64,000 bases of DNA from Vibrio sp. (GCA_028131545.1 JAOICL010000001.1:116901-180900), one strand, 5' to 3'; shown: positions 1-9,512, counted from the first letter of the stretch. Notes: generated from the letters alone by a model not told the origin. Numbers and translations: made by a program.

Positions 1-35
1 ATTACACAACAGATTGGATTAAATAACCGATTTAA

Positions 36-368
36 TTACCCTGCTCTAGGAGCAAACATAATAATGGCCATACCGAATAATGCGACTGACACACCGACAA
101 TATCCCATAGTGTTGGACGAATACCATCAACAGCCCACAACCAAAGAATGGCAACAAAGATATATACCCCACCATAGGCAGCATACACTCTTCCTGCCGC
201 CTCTGGATGCAAGGAAAGTAACCAAGCAAATAAGGCTAAAAACAAGGCTCCAGGTAACAGAAGCCATATTGATTTATCTTCTTTTAACCAAAGATAAGGT
301 AAATAACACCCTAGTATTTCGGCAACAGCGGTAATAAAAAACAACCCAATTGTTTTGAACTCCAACAA
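36..368 (-). CDS. ynfA: YnfA/UPF0060 small inner-membrane protein
   Basis: 110 residues, the usual length of the UPF0060 (YnfA) family, with four predicted membrane helices spanning almost the whole protein and the family-typical '[12 protein letters not shown]' and 'GRVYAAYGG' segments. The family resembles small multidrug resistance transporters, but its substrate is not settled. The start is a TTG codon preceded by GAGGG at good spacing; no ATG lies close by in frame. It is a single gene divergent from cmoA. Family call is firm; transport function is an inference. Confidence 0.9.
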   Translation of the reverse strand: MLEFKTIGLFFITAVAEILGCYLPYLWLKEDKSIWLLLPGALFLALFAWLLSLHPEAAGRVYAAYGGVYIFVAILWLWAVDGIRPTLWDIVGVSVALFGMAIIMFAPRAG

Positions 369-1445
<1,077 letters not shown>

Positions 1446-1463
1446 TTATCTTAGGACAATTCC

Positions 1464-2435
1464 ATGTTTGATTTCGGTCAGTTTTATTCTCTTATAGCTC
1501 AAGATACACGTCTACAGCATTGGCTTAACACGCTACCTAATCAGCTAACTGAATGGCAAAACACTCCTCATGGTGATTTTCCTCGCTGGTTACGAGCATT
1601 AAAAAAAATCTCAGATGAGAAGCCGAATTCAATTGATATAAAATCTTCCGTTACCATTAAAAATGCCACACCACTAAGTGTGGGTGAAAAAAACAAGTTA
1701 GAGAATTTGTTAAAAACCTTCCACCCTTGGCGTAAAGGCCCTTATCACATTCATGATATCCACATTGATACTGAATGGCGCAGTGATTGGAAATGGGATC
1801 GCTTACTCCCGCACATATCACCCCTCAAAAATCGTTCTATTTTAGATGTCGGTTGTGGTAATGGTTACCATATGTGGCGAATGTTAGGTGAAGAAGCACG
1901 CTTATGTGTCGGTATTGACCCATCACATCTTTTTTTAATTCAATTTGAAGCCATTAGAAAACTTATGGGGAATGATCAACGCGTTCATTTACTGCCTTTA
2001 GGTATTGAACAACTCCCCAAACTGAATGCATTCGATACTGTCTTTAGTATGGGAGTTCTCTATCATAGACGCTCACCTCTCGATCATTTAGAACAATTAA
2101 AGAACCAATTAATTTCTGGAGGTGAACTCGTTTTAGAAACATTGGTGATTGAAGGTGATGAAAATGCCGTTCTTGTCCCAACCAGTCGATACGCGCAAAT
2201 GCGTAATGTGTACTTCTTCCCTTCCGCTAAAGCTCTTAAGGCTTGGTTAGAATTAACTGGCTTTATTAATGTAAGAATTGTTGATGAAAACACTACCACC
2301 TTAGGGGAACAACGCTCAACTGAATGGATGACACACAATTCTTTACCTGACTATATTAATCCTGATAACCCAAAAGAAACGGTTGAAGGATACCCAGCTC
2401 CAAGACGTGCCATCTTAATTGCGAACAAGCCGTAG
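1464..2435 (+). CDS. cmoB: tRNA U34 carboxymethyltransferase CmoB
   Basis: Transfers the carboxymethyl group from carboxy-SAM to 5-hydroxyuridine 34 of tRNA, forming cmo5U. The length of 323 residues equals E. coli CmoB. An N-terminal family-specific region with '[13 protein letters not shown]' precedes the class I methyltransferase motif '[15 protein letters not shown]' near residue 125, 'GIDPSHLF', and '[12 protein letters not shown]'. It begins 18 nt after cmoA with an AGGA ribosome site and ends before an inverted repeat. CmoM, the next pathway enzyme, is encoded at 16.0-16.8 kb. Confidence 0.97.
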   Translation: MFDFGQFYSLIAQDTRLQHWLNTLPNQLTEWQNTPHGDFPRWLRALKKISDEKPNSIDIKSSVTIKNATPLSVGEKNKLENLLKTFHPWRKGPYHIHDIHIDTEWRSDWKWDRLLPHISPLKNRSILDVGCGNGYHMWRMLGEEARLCVGIDPSHLFLIQFEAIRKLMGNDQRVHLLPLGIEQLPKLNAFDTVFSMGVLYHRRSPLDHLEQLKNQLISGGELVLETLVIEGDENAVLVPTSRYAQMRNVYFFPSAKALKAWLELTGFINVRIVDENTTTLGEQRSTEWMTHNSLPDYINPDNPKETVEGYPAPRRAILIANKP

Positions 2436-2465
2436 TCGTTGATTTTATAAAAAGAAAAAATATCT

Positions 2466-2510
2466 AAAAACCTAAATGATTGATTTTTTCGACAAATTAT
2501 TTAGGTTTTT
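2466..2510. terminator. Inverted repeat after cmoB, likely terminator
   Basis: A perfect 12-bp inverted repeat (2466-2477 with 2499-2510) around a 21-nt loop; the right arm ends in a run of T. The stem is AT-rich, so efficiency is uncertain. It is the only candidate terminator for cmoAB. Confidence 0.5.
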
Positions 2511-2561
2511 ATTACAAAATTGTCGAAGCCTTTACAATTTTACACCTTTTCCTCATAACAA

Positions 2562-2591
2562 TTGACATTCCTATTAAATTTCCACTATTAA
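2562..2591 (+). promoter_or_regulatory. Likely promoter for the retropepsin/transglutaminase/ligase operon
   Basis: A perfect TTGACA -35 at 2562-2567 is followed, 17-18 nt later, by CTATTA/TATTAA as -10. It lies about 70 nt upstream of the 2664 start and downstream of the cmoB inverted repeat. Predicted from sequence only. Confidence 0.4.
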
Positions 2592-2663
2592 AAAGTTTAT
2601 AATTGCCCTCTAAAGAATACATTCACTCCTGCTGTTTTATGGAGGTTATTTACCGAGGTTATT

Positions 2664-3470
2664 ATGATTTTACGCTATTCCATTCTTGCACTCGCAATCA
2701 CGACTGTAGTCGGTTGCACCAATATCAACTCAGAGCAATATCATCAAGAAACGCTACAGGCTATTTCACAATCTGAAGATAATATTTCTCAAAAAATTGG
2801 GTCAATTGAAGAAAGATTAGATAACCAAGACTCCTACATAAACTCTTTAGAGCAGGACATATTTCAGCTACAAAGCCGTTTAGAAAATTTTGAACAAGAA
2901 ACGGCTAAAAAACTATCCAATATCCATCGTTTGAATGCCGCAAAACAATCGGTAGAGCAAGACGTACTCAAGAAAGAAGAAAACCCAGCAATTGCCCCTG
3001 TTGTGCTTCCTTACACTCAGACTGGTGAAGCTGTACTTGGTGAACTTGAAACGATCAACATTCAACACGTTGATAATGCATTAATTGCTCGTATCGACAC
3101 TGGTGCTTCAACCTCCTCTTTAAATGCAAAGAATATTGAGTTTTTTGAACGCAATGGCGCTGACTGGGTTCGTTTTGATTTAGTCGATACTTCAGATCAA
3201 ATCAAAGTAATTAAAACATTAGAAGAACCAATTGTGCGTATGGCGAATGTTAAGCAAGCCAATTCAAAAGACGTGACAAAGCGACCTATCGTTGAATTAT
3301 GGGTAAAGGTAGGTGATATAAGAGAAAAATCTGAATTTTCTCTGGCAGATCGCTCACATATGAACCATCCTGTACTACTAGGAAGAGAGTTTATTCGTGA
3401 TATCGCGATTGTCGATGTCAGTAAACAATTTGTATTCAGTCAAGAAGATACACAACAAACAGTAAGGTAA
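2664..3470 (+). CDS. Lipoprotein with coiled coil and RimB-like retropepsin domain (PF05618-type)
   Basis: 268 residues. A signal peptide with lipobox 'VVGC' (lipidated Cys18) is followed by a coiled-coil stretch at about 25-100 and then a domain of the family annotated 'ATP-dependent zinc protease', now viewed as retropepsin-like. Its hallmark 'IDTGAST' has the catalytic-type Asp at 145, and 'LLGREFI' lies near the C-terminus. Domain plus signal place it on the periplasmic face of a membrane. It starts after a GAGGTT ribosome site and is followed 3 nt later by the transglutaminase-like gene. The substrate is unknown; its partners suggest it trims or removes something the ligase or transglutaminase-like protein handles, which is inference. 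Confidence 0.85.
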   Translation: MILRYSILALAITTVVGCTNINSEQYHQETLQAISQSEDNISQKIGSIEERLDNQDSYINSLEQDIFQLQSRLENFEQETAKKLSNIHRLNAAKQSVEQDVLKKEENPAIAPVVLPYTQTGEAVLGELETINIQHVDNALIARIDTGASTSSLNAKNIEFFERNGADWVRFDLVDTSDQIKVIKTLEEPIVRMANVKQANSKDVTKRPIVELWVKVGDIREKSEFSLADRSHMNHPVLLGREFIRDIAIVDVSKQFVFSQEDTQQTVR

Positions 3471-3473
3471 TTT

Positions 3474-4979
3474 ATGTCCTCTAAAGTTCCCTTTTACCTA
3501 TCTGTCCTACTTTTAATTGTTATCGGGACAGGTTTAACGATCCAAAAACACTATGACTACGGTGTTCCATTTACGCCTGGTGAAACCAGGCAGGTATGGG
3601 ATGTTGAAGCTCGTGTTGAATTTGAAGCTAAAGGGGAACCTGCAAGTATTTCTTTAGCCTCACCCAGTACGCAATCAGGTTTTACACTGGTCGATGAATC
3701 AGCTTCATCGCCTGGTTATGGTATTTCCTATGTCGGTACTGGTGAACAACGCCGTACGGAATGGTCGATTCGCACAGCAACAGGTCCGCAAACTCTTTAC
3801 TATAAAACGCGTTTTCTCGTGGATCCTAATGCTAAATCGACTCCAGTCCCACCCAATGACGAAATTTACCCACCAACTTTTGCTGGCCCAGTTGAAGCCG
3901 CTGTCAATGATATTATCGACAGTGCAAACAAGACCTCATCGGACAATCATTCATTCGCTCGTGAACTGATCAAGATACTAAATGACCCTGATAGTCAAAA
4001 CGCTGCACTTATCCTGGATAAAATGGAACCAGTCAATGCTGTTGACCAAATGCTGGCTTATTCTGGTATTCATGCGAAAATTGTTGGTGTTATTAAATTA
4101 GAAGATGGACGCCGTCGCCGTGCGATCTCTAAAATGAACCAAGTATGGAATGGCGATCAGTGGGTTCTATTTAACCCTAAAAATGTTCGCCAACAATTTG
4201 AAGATAATCTACTGGTTTGGGATGAATCGAATATTTCATTACTGGATGTGGTTGGCGGTAATAACAGCCAAGTCACGTTTTCAATGATTGTTCAAGAAGT
4301 GTCTCCCCAGCAAGCTTCTAATAGCAAAGCAGAAGCGGATCAACTGTTAAACTTCTCTATTCATAGCCTGCCTCTTGAAGAGCAAGCCATGTTTAAAACC
4401 ATCATGTTGGTTCCAATCGGTGCGTTTATTGTTGTATTCCTACGTATTTTAATTGGTTTAAAAACTTCTGGTACCTTCATGCCAGTACTGATTGCTTTAT
4501 CGTTCGTGCAAACTCAACTGGTTACCGGTATTGTTGGTTTCCTATTAATTGTCGGCACAGGCTTAGTGATTCGTAGTTATTTATCCAAACTGAATTTGCT
4601 TTTAGTCGCCCGAATATCGGCCGTTATTATCGCCGTTGTTATGATTATTGCCCTCTTTACCGTCGTCGCATTTAAAGTGGGTTTAACTGAAGGTCTCTCT
4701 ATTACTCTATTCCCTATGATTATCCTATCTTGGACAATCGAGCGTATGTCGATTCTATGGGAAGAAGAAGGTGCTAAAGAAGTATTCTTACAAGGTGGTG
4801 GTTCACTATTAACCTCTGTCTTAGTTTACCTTGCAATGACCAATACCTATATTCAACACTTAACATTTAACTTTATCGGTATCCAGCTGGTTATCTTAGC
4901 TGTAATTTTATTACTTGGTACATATACAGGTTACCGCCTAACAGAATTACGCCGCTTTAAACCACTAGCGGAGGATTAA
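3474..4979 (+). CDS. Inactive transglutaminase-like protein fused to C-terminal membrane helices
   Basis: 501 residues. One N-terminal membrane helix (about 6-24), a large periplasmic part (25-300) matching the UUP1/inactive transglutaminase family, then a hydrophobic C-terminal half from about residue 308 with six or seven helices. The transglutaminase-like portion 'VDQMLAYSGIHAKIVGVI' shows no obvious Cys-His-Asp triad, in line with the 'inactive' label of the family. It begins 3 nt after the lipoprotein gene, and its end carries the GGAGG ribosome site of the next gene, so the three are translationally close. Role unknown; it may be the membrane platform for the set. Confidence 0.85.
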   Translation: MSSKVPFYLSVLLLIVIGTGLTIQKHYDYGVPFTPGETRQVWDVEARVEFEAKGEPASISLASPSTQSGFTLVDESASSPGYGISYVGTGEQRRTEWSIRTATGPQTLYYKTRFLVDPNAKSTPVPPNDEIYPPTFAGPVEAAVNDIIDSANKTSSDNHSFARELIKILNDPDSQNAALILDKMEPVNAVDQMLAYSGIHAKIVGVIKLEDGRRRRAISKMNQVWNGDQWVLFNPKNVRQQFEDNLLVWDESNISLLDVVGGNNSQVTFSMIVQEVSPQQASNSKAEADQLLNFSIHSLPLEEQAMFKTIMLVPIGAFIVVFLRILIGLKTSGTFMPVLIALSFVQTQLVTGIVGFLLIVGTGLVIRSYLSKLNLLLVARISAVIIAVVMIIALFTVVAFKVGLTEGLSITLFPMIILSWTIERMSILWEEEGAKEVFLQGGGSLLTSVLVYLAMTNTYIQHLTFNFIGIQLVILAVILLLGTYTGYRLTELRRFKPLAED

Positions 4980-4982
4980 TTC

Positions 4983-5975
4983 ATGTTTGGTTTCCTAAAA
5001 GACTATACGTCTCCAAGTCGATTAAAAGCTAAAGGTATTATGGGAATGAACCAACGAAATCATTCCTATATCAGCCGATATAATGATCGTACTAAATACC
5101 CTTTGGTTGATGATAAGTTAAAAACAAAGATTATCGCTCAAGCTGCAGGCGCTGAAACGCCAAAGCTAATCGGTGTAATCAAAAACCAAGCTGATGTGAA
5201 GTCGATTCATCAAATGGTAAAAGATTGGCCTGGTTTTGTTATAAAGCCAGCTCAAGGCAGTGGCGGTAAAGGCATTCTAGTCATTACATCCCATAAAGAT
5301 GGAACTTATACCAAACCTTCTGGTTCGACCATTGCAAAATACGATGTAGAGCGCCATATCAGTAATGCTCTTGCTGGCTTGTTTTCCTTAGGGGGTAAGC
5401 CAGACGTTGCCGTGATTGAGAACCTAATAAAGTTTGATGATTGCTTTAACGATTTCAGCTTTGAAGGTGTACCTGATGTCCGTATTATTGTCTTTAAGGG
5501 ATACCCTATTATGGCGATGATGCGATGTTCAACATCGGCATCTGATGGTAAAGCGAACTTACACCAAGGTGCTGTTGGTGTTGGGATATGTATTGCTACA
5601 GGTCGAGCTGTTCGCGCTGTTCAATTTGATAAACCTGTCACTCATCATCCTGATACTGGTGCTGATTTATCAAAGTTGGTTGTACCGCATTGGAACAAAC
5701 TGTTAACTCTCGCTGCTACTGCATGGGAAATGACAGGTTTAGGTTATATGGGAACCGATATGGTGTTAGACCGCGATGAAGGCCCAATGGTTTTAGAGCT
5801 AAATGCTCGCCCGGGTCTAGCGATCCAAACTGCCAATGGTGAAGGCCTTCTGCCACGCTTACAGCACATTGAAAGTTTAGGGTTACCCATTATGTACCCT
5901 AGGCCTGAAGAGCGTGTTGCCTATTCTGCAAAGCATTTTGGTATCTTTGCGAAGGAAACCCCTCCTGCTGAATAA
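4983..5975 (+). CDS. RimK-like alpha-L-glutamate ligase (ATP-grasp)
   Basis: 330 residues with an ATP-grasp fold: the lid region 'FVIKPAQGSGGKGILV' near residue 85, 'DVRIIVFKG', and the metal-binding 'MVLELNARPGL' near 265. The family joins an amino acid, often glutamate, to a carboxylate on a protein or small molecule at the cost of ATP; the acceptor here is not known. There is no signal peptide, so it acts in the cytosol. It is 3 nt downstream of the transglutaminase-like gene with GGAGG inside that gene's end. A strong terminator follows, closing the operon. Confidence 0.87.
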   Translation: MFGFLKDYTSPSRLKAKGIMGMNQRNHSYISRYNDRTKYPLVDDKLKTKIIAQAAGAETPKLIGVIKNQADVKSIHQMVKDWPGFVIKPAQGSGGKGILVITSHKDGTYTKPSGSTIAKYDVERHISNALAGLFSLGGKPDVAVIENLIKFDDCFNDFSFEGVPDVRIIVFKGYPIMAMMRCSTSASDGKANLHQGAVGVGICIATGRAVRAVQFDKPVTHHPDTGADLSKLVVPHWNKLLTLAATAWEMTGLGYMGTDMVLDRDEGPMVLELNARPGLAIQTANGEGLLPRLQHIESLGLPIMYPRPEERVAYSAKHFGIFAKETPPAE

Positions 5976-5992
5976 CCCTAATGCAATTTGTT

Positions 5993-6020
5993 AAAAAGCT
6001 CTATTTAATAGAGCTTTTTT
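5993..6020 (+). terminator. Rho-independent terminator
   Basis: A 12-bp perfect stem (AAAAAGCTCTAT and its complement) with a 3-nt loop and a trailing T run, 17 nt after the ligase gene. Confidence 0.88.
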
Positions 6021-6122
6021 CATTTTCGTATAGGGATTATTTATCCAGATGAATCGTATGAAATTATTCTTAGCGTATACAGGTCTAGTTAAATAAGATA
6101 CCTATCCTAACTGGAGTTCATT

Positions 6123-6581
6123 ATGAAGCTGCTACGCTCATTATTTTGTGGGCCCATAATATTTATTACCCTCATATTTTCTTTTTCTACTTTTGCTAAT
6201 GAACCTGTTTACACGTCATTTTATTCCAATAATGGCCTAAGTGGATACGATACCGTTGCTTACTTTGAACTCGGAAAACCCACAAAGGGGAAATCAGATT
6301 ATCAAAGTTACTATAACGGCGCTAATTGGCTATTTTCATCAAAAAAGCATTTAGAACTATTTGAGCAGGATCCTGAAAAGTATCTTCCACAATATGGCGG
6401 ATATTGCGCATGGGGTGTCGCTCATGGCTATTTGGTCTCTTCTGACCCTACACAATGGCGTATCGTTAACGGCAAGCTATATACGAATTATAATCGCTCT
6501 GTCGCTAATTCCTGGAAACGAGACAGTAAAAATCAAATTATCCAAGGGGATATTAATTGGCCTAATTTGATTCTTAATTAA
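6123..6581 (+). CDS. Secreted YHS-domain protein
   Basis: 152 residues with a signal peptide likely cut at 'TFA|NEP' and a single YHS domain: 'LSGYDTVAYF', 'FSSKKHLELFEQDPEKYLPQ', 'YGGYCAWGVAHG'. YHS domains are thought to bind metal through conserved Cys/His residues; here the Cys lies in GGYCAWG and a His in VAHG. Exported stand-alone versions are common in marine gammaproteobacteria, but their role is unclear. GGAG precedes the ATG at good spacing. A monocistronic gene or loosely paired with the SYLF gene 126 nt downstream. Confidence 0.85.
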   Translation: MKLLRSLFCGPIIFITLIFSFSTFANEPVYTSFYSNNGLSGYDTVAYFELGKPTKGKSDYQSYYNGANWLFSSKKHLELFEQDPEKYLPQYGGYCAWGVAHGYLVSSDPTQWRIVNGKLYTNYNRSVANSWKRDSKNQIIQGDINWPNLILN

Positions 6582-6707
6582 AATCGAACTAATAACACCT
6601 AATGAGCAATATTTTTTGAATGTCATGAAATAAAACCGAACACAAAAATGGCTTTTATTGCCTATACTTAGCATGGTTTCATATCATAAAGGTAAGGTTT
6701 ACATACA

Positions 6708-7307
6708 ATGATTACAATACGAAATTACTTTTTACTCATCATCTCAGTACTTTTCATTTCCTTTAATGCGCTCGCAAAAGACGATGTAGAAATGAAGAAG
6801 GTATCGGCTCAAGAATACGCTGATACGATCACACAATTTAAAGGCATAAAAGCGACTAAGCCCTTTTTCAACGATGCCTATGGATTTGCTATTTTCCCAA
6901 CCATAGGTAAAGGTGGTATTGGTATAGGCGGAGCGTACGGTGAAGGCCGCGTGTATCGTGGTCAAACCCATGTTGGTGATACCACCATGGCTCAAGTCAG
7001 TATCGGATTACAGCTTGGTGGTCAAGCATTCAGTGAAGTCATCTTCTTTGAAGATGAAAAAGCCTATACCAGTTTCACCAGTGGTAATTTTGAATTTGGT
7101 GCTCAAGCATCGGCCATTGCCGTCACTGCAGGAGCGAATGCAAGTGCAGGTACAACCGGTGTCAATTCAGGAGCAGGTAAAAACAATAAAGGGACTAAAT
7201 ATGTCTCGGGTATGGTGATCTTTGTAATGGAAAAAGGCGGTTTGATGTATGAAGCGGCACTTCAAGGGCAAAAGTTTACCTTTGAAGGAAATGAATACTA
7301 CGATTAA
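6708..7307 (+). CDS. Secreted SYLF (Ysc84-type) lipid-binding domain protein
   Basis: 199 residues; the signal peptide ends near 'NALA|KDD'. The mature part is a SYLF/DUF500-like domain with glycine-rich 'GIGIGGAYGEGRVY' and 'GLQLGGQAFSEVIFF' strands and an alanine/glycine-rich insert near residues 125-165. Eukaryotic SYLF proteins bind phosphoinositides; bacterial forms are probably periplasmic or outer-membrane associated and poorly characterised. It may share transcription with the YHS gene, although 126 nt separate them. Confidence 0.85.
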   Translation: MITIRNYFLLIISVLFISFNALAKDDVEMKKVSAQEYADTITQFKGIKATKPFFNDAYGFAIFPTIGKGGIGIGGAYGEGRVYRGQTHVGDTTMAQVSIGLQLGGQAFSEVIFFEDEKAYTSFTSGNFEFGAQASAIAVTAGANASAGTTGVNSGAGKNNKGTKYVSGMVIFVMEKGGLMYEAALQGQKFTFEGNEYYD

Positions 7308-7317
7308 TATCAGCTCA

Positions 7318-7363
7318 AAACGCCGCTAATTTATGGGATCACACTTCATTATTACCGGCGTTT
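7318..7363. terminator. Imperfect inverted repeat between convergent genes
   Basis: 13-bp arms (7318-7330 and 7351-7363) with one mismatch and a 20-nt loop, just after the SYLF gene. The trailing T tract is short, so it is only a possible terminator. It lies inside the small minus-strand ORF at 7326-7487, which weakens that reading. Confidence 0.3.
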
Positions 7364-7487
7364 CCTTACTGATATATCCGTTGGAAGTACCTTCATCATA
7401 AAAATGGAGTAATATCGCAGGCGATTTTAATCGAGCACAATGTTGACTAGGACGTTGACGAATATAATAGACACCATTAGTCCGCAT
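7326..7487 (-). CDS. Possible small protein, translationally coupled to upstream membrane protein
   Basis: 53 codons from an ATG at 7487 that overlaps the end of the 7477-7824 gene by 11 nt, with AAAGG just upstream. The product is soluble and includes 'VYYIRQRPSQHCARLKSP'. I do not recognise a family. The track's start at 7514 is a TTG without a better ribosome site. The coupled arrangement argues for a gene; short length and no known family argue against it. Confidence 0.35.
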   Translation of the reverse strand: MRTNGVYYIRQRPSQHCARLKSPAILLHFYDEGTSNGYISKETPVIMKCDPIN

Positions 7488-7824
7488 AACCTTTATCCGA
7501 GGTGACCCTAGCAATCCCTTTTACAATTCGATATATCGACCAAATCCATACTGCGAATAGAATGAGATACCCAATAGCCACTGCAAGCAATAATACGCCA
7601 ATCAAGCTCCATCCAATTGACCACCAAAAGACATAGGATATATTTTGATAATGGTCATAATATGATGTGCCTACGGCTTCACTTTTTTTCGCCATGGCCC
7701 AAATTACACCTATAAGCCAAAATATCCCGGTGAAGAAACCGAGCCCCATCAAAATATAAGCAATTAACGCATTATTTTTTGCTATTCTTTCTTGAGAAGC
7801 GTTCCCTTGATAGCCCTTCAACAT
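7477..7824 (-). CDS. Small membrane protein, DUF4870/COG3671-like
   Basis: 115 residues, three to four hydrophobic helices ('YILMGLGFFTGIFWLIGVIWAMAKK' type hairpin, then two more) and the pattern of small Tic20-like DUF4870 membrane proteins. Function unknown. The possible 53-codon ORF overlaps its 3' end. The family assignment rests on topology and composition. Confidence 0.7.
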   Translation of the reverse strand: MLKGYQGNASQERIAKNNALIAYILMGLGFFTGIFWLIGVIWAMAKKSEAVGTSYYDHYQNISYVFWWSIGWSLIGVLLLAVAIGYLILFAVWIWSIYRIVKGIARVTSDKGYAD

Positions 7825-7853
7825 ATTATCATCCTATCTTCTACTGTAATCTA

Positions 7854-8102
7854 CTAGTTATCAAAGCTCACTGATGTAAAATGCGGATTATTAATACTGA
7901 CAATTAACATTTTAATCATCTCTAACGGAATCACATTCTCTTGCTGATTCTGTAATAATTGTAAGCATTCATCTTTCATTTGATTTTTGACCGTATCAAT
8001 AGCTATCCCTTCAAGAACACTCCCATCTTTGAGTACTAAACGTACTGGATACTGGAACATACAAACAATTTCTATATGGTCATATTGAGAACAAGTTAGC
8101 AT
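7854..8102 (-). CDS. rof: Rho-binding antiterminator (Rof/YaeO family)
   Basis: 82 residues from the revised ATG at 8102, which follows a near-perfect GGAGGTGATA ribosome site; the track start at 8141 is 13 codons too early. The protein resembles Rof: 'YDHIEIVCMFQYPVRLVLKDGSVLEGIAIDT' matches the Sm-like barrel core of E. coli YaeO, which binds Rho and blocks RNA loading. The match is by eye and moderately diverged. Stand-alone gene between the small membrane protein and the scramblase-like gene. Confidence 0.75.
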   Translation of the reverse strand: MLTCSQYDHIEIVCMFQYPVRLVLKDGSVLEGIAIDTVKNQMKDECLQLLQNQQENVIPLEMIKMLIVSINNPHFTSVSFDN

Positions 8103-8215
8103 TATCACCTCCATGTGACAGATTACAGTCATACATAACAACTAGAACGTACATTGTGAACCTATTCGTGTGATTGGCTAATGTTTCTACTGACCTTTTG
8201 GACGCCCTTCTCTTT

Positions 8216-8803
8216 TTATTCTTTTAAGACCATATCGATACACATAACAGCTGCAAGGATTAACTTACGTATCGGATCCTCTGCTGAAACGGATTCTGCA
8301 ATTTCCAGTACATAATTATCCGCACTGGTGATCATTTCACGGCCTAGGCCAGCCCACTTCTTAGTAACACGCGCAATCTCCTGTTCGTTCCGTTTAAATC
8401 GAAAATCCCAGCCAATCCAGTTACCTTCTAACTGACATAACTCATTCCCATCTCGATCCTGAACATCAAACTTTCCACCAATAGAGAAAAGCTTCTGTGA
8501 AAAACGCCCTATCAGCTCATTGTTTTCATCTCTCACTTCAACATCAGATAAGAAGAGGGAAATACCACGCTGTACACGTACAATACGCTGATCATTTGGC
8601 GTGCGAATCTGTACATCAAAAGGGGTATGACGCTTATAATCCGTAAAGCGCAGCATTTTAGTGATAAAACCCAGTACGGGTTCACGGCACTCCATGATGA
8701 TCTGCCCAGTTGATGGATCATAAATATCATAGTTATTCGCCGCTTTAAATAAGCCAACATGTTCTTTAATTAAATAAACATTAAGATCGGTAATAGCGTC
8801 CAT
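8216..8803 (-). CDS. Phospholipid scramblase-like / LURP-one-related protein
   Basis: 195 residues without signal peptide. The tubby-like beta barrel pattern of the scramblase/LURP-one family is visible: 'YDIYDPSTGQIIMECREP', repeated 'RIVRVQRG' and 'IGRFSQKLFSIGGKFDVQDRDG' strands and a hydrophobic C-terminal helix 'KLILAAVMCIDMVL'. Bacterial members are common in Vibrio and of unknown function; a membrane-lipid role is inferred from the family. A single gene on the minus strand. Confidence 0.75.
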   Translation of the reverse strand: MDAITDLNVYLIKEHVGLFKAANNYDIYDPSTGQIIMECREPVLGFITKMLRFTDYKRHTPFDVQIRTPNDQRIVRVQRGISLFLSDVEVRDENNELIGRFSQKLFSIGGKFDVQDRDGNELCQLEGNWIGWDFRFKRNEQEIARVTKKWAGLGREMITSADNYVLEIAESVSAEDPIRKLILAAVMCIDMVLKE

Positions 8804-8849
8804 GCAATTGTCCTTTTGTATCGTTTTTCAGCGTCTTGAGTAAGATTAA

Positions 8850-9065
8850 TTAGGTAAAGGTTCTAATATAAAGTGCTTCTACTTTATCTCTAGCCCATTC
8901 TGTTTTGCGTAAAAATTTAAGCGATGATTTTATCGATGGATTACTTCCAAAACAATTCACTCTTATCTCATCATAGAGCGCATCCCAGCCATAATGTTCG
9001 ACTAATTGCGTCAAGATTTTTTCAAGTGTCAGCCCATGTAATGGATTATTTTGTTGTTGAGTCAT
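8850..9065 (-). CDS. VF530-family DNA-binding-like protein (DUF2132)
   Basis: 71 residues from the ATG at 9065, which has AGG nine bases upstream; an ATG at 9071 is the alternative and the track start at 9098 is unlikely. '[21 protein letters not shown]' and '[25 protein letters not shown]' are the signature of the VF530 family, small proteins of marine gammaproteobacteria with a suspected DNA-binding fold. Divergent from the RRM-protein gene. Confidence 0.88.
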   Translation of the reverse strand: MTQQQNNPLHGLTLEKILTQLVEHYGWDALYDEIRVNCFGSNPSIKSSLKFLRKTEWARDKVEALYIRTFT

Positions 9066-9185
9066 ATTCATTTGCCTATTTCTGTTTTTTACTATCATAC
9101 AGGATTTTGATTTTTTATCTTCTGATTGCTCTTAATGCGATTTGCTGCGACACTTAACACTACCATTTCTACTTATTGGATATTT

Positions 9186-9425
9186 ATGAAACTTTTAGTT
9201 CGTAACCTTGCTCGCAGTACTTCAGAGCAAGAACTTCGTGTGCTTTTCTCTGCTATTGGCGATGTCAAAGAATGTAATTTAGTACTCGATCAAGAAACGG
9301 GTATCTCAAAGGGATTCGCATTCATTGAAATGCCAAATATTGATGAAGCTAAAAAAGCCATACAAGAATTAAATATGGCGTTAATCGCAAGTAACAAAAT
9401 AAGAGTAAAAATAGCGAATAGCTAA
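9186..9425 (+). CDS. Single-domain RRM RNA-binding protein
   Basis: 79 residues from the ATG at 9186 (GGA upstream); the track start at 9126 is not supported. The whole protein is one RNA recognition motif: RNP2 'LLVRNL' at residues 3-8 and RNP1 'KGFAFIEM' near 42-49, each with the aromatic positions needed for RNA stacking. Related proteins are best known from cyanobacteria as cold-responsive RNA binders; gammaproteobacterial ones are little studied. Followed by a strong terminator. Confidence 0.88.
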   Translation: MKLLVRNLARSTSEQELRVLFSAIGDVKECNLVLDQETGISKGFAFIEMPNIDEAKKAIQELNMALIASNKIRVKIANS

Positions 9426-9439
9426 GACATTCACTCTCA

Positions 9440-9465
9440 ATGAGTTCATTGATCATTGAACTCAT
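9440..9465. repeat. 26-bp imperfect palindrome after the RRM gene
   Basis: ATGAGTTCA and TGAACTCAT arms flank a TGATCA core, with one mismatched pair. It sits just before the terminator and could add a second hairpin to the transcript end. Confidence 0.4.
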
Positions 9466-9478
9466 AAAGCCATACAAA

Positions 9479-9512
9479 AAAGCCACCTACGTTTATCTAG
9501 GTGGCTTTACTT
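9479..9512. terminator. Bidirectional Rho-independent terminator
   Basis: An 11-bp GC-containing stem (AAAGCCACCTA with its complement), 8-nt loop, T-rich on one side and A-rich on the other; placed between the convergent RRM gene and mukB. Confidence 0.8.
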
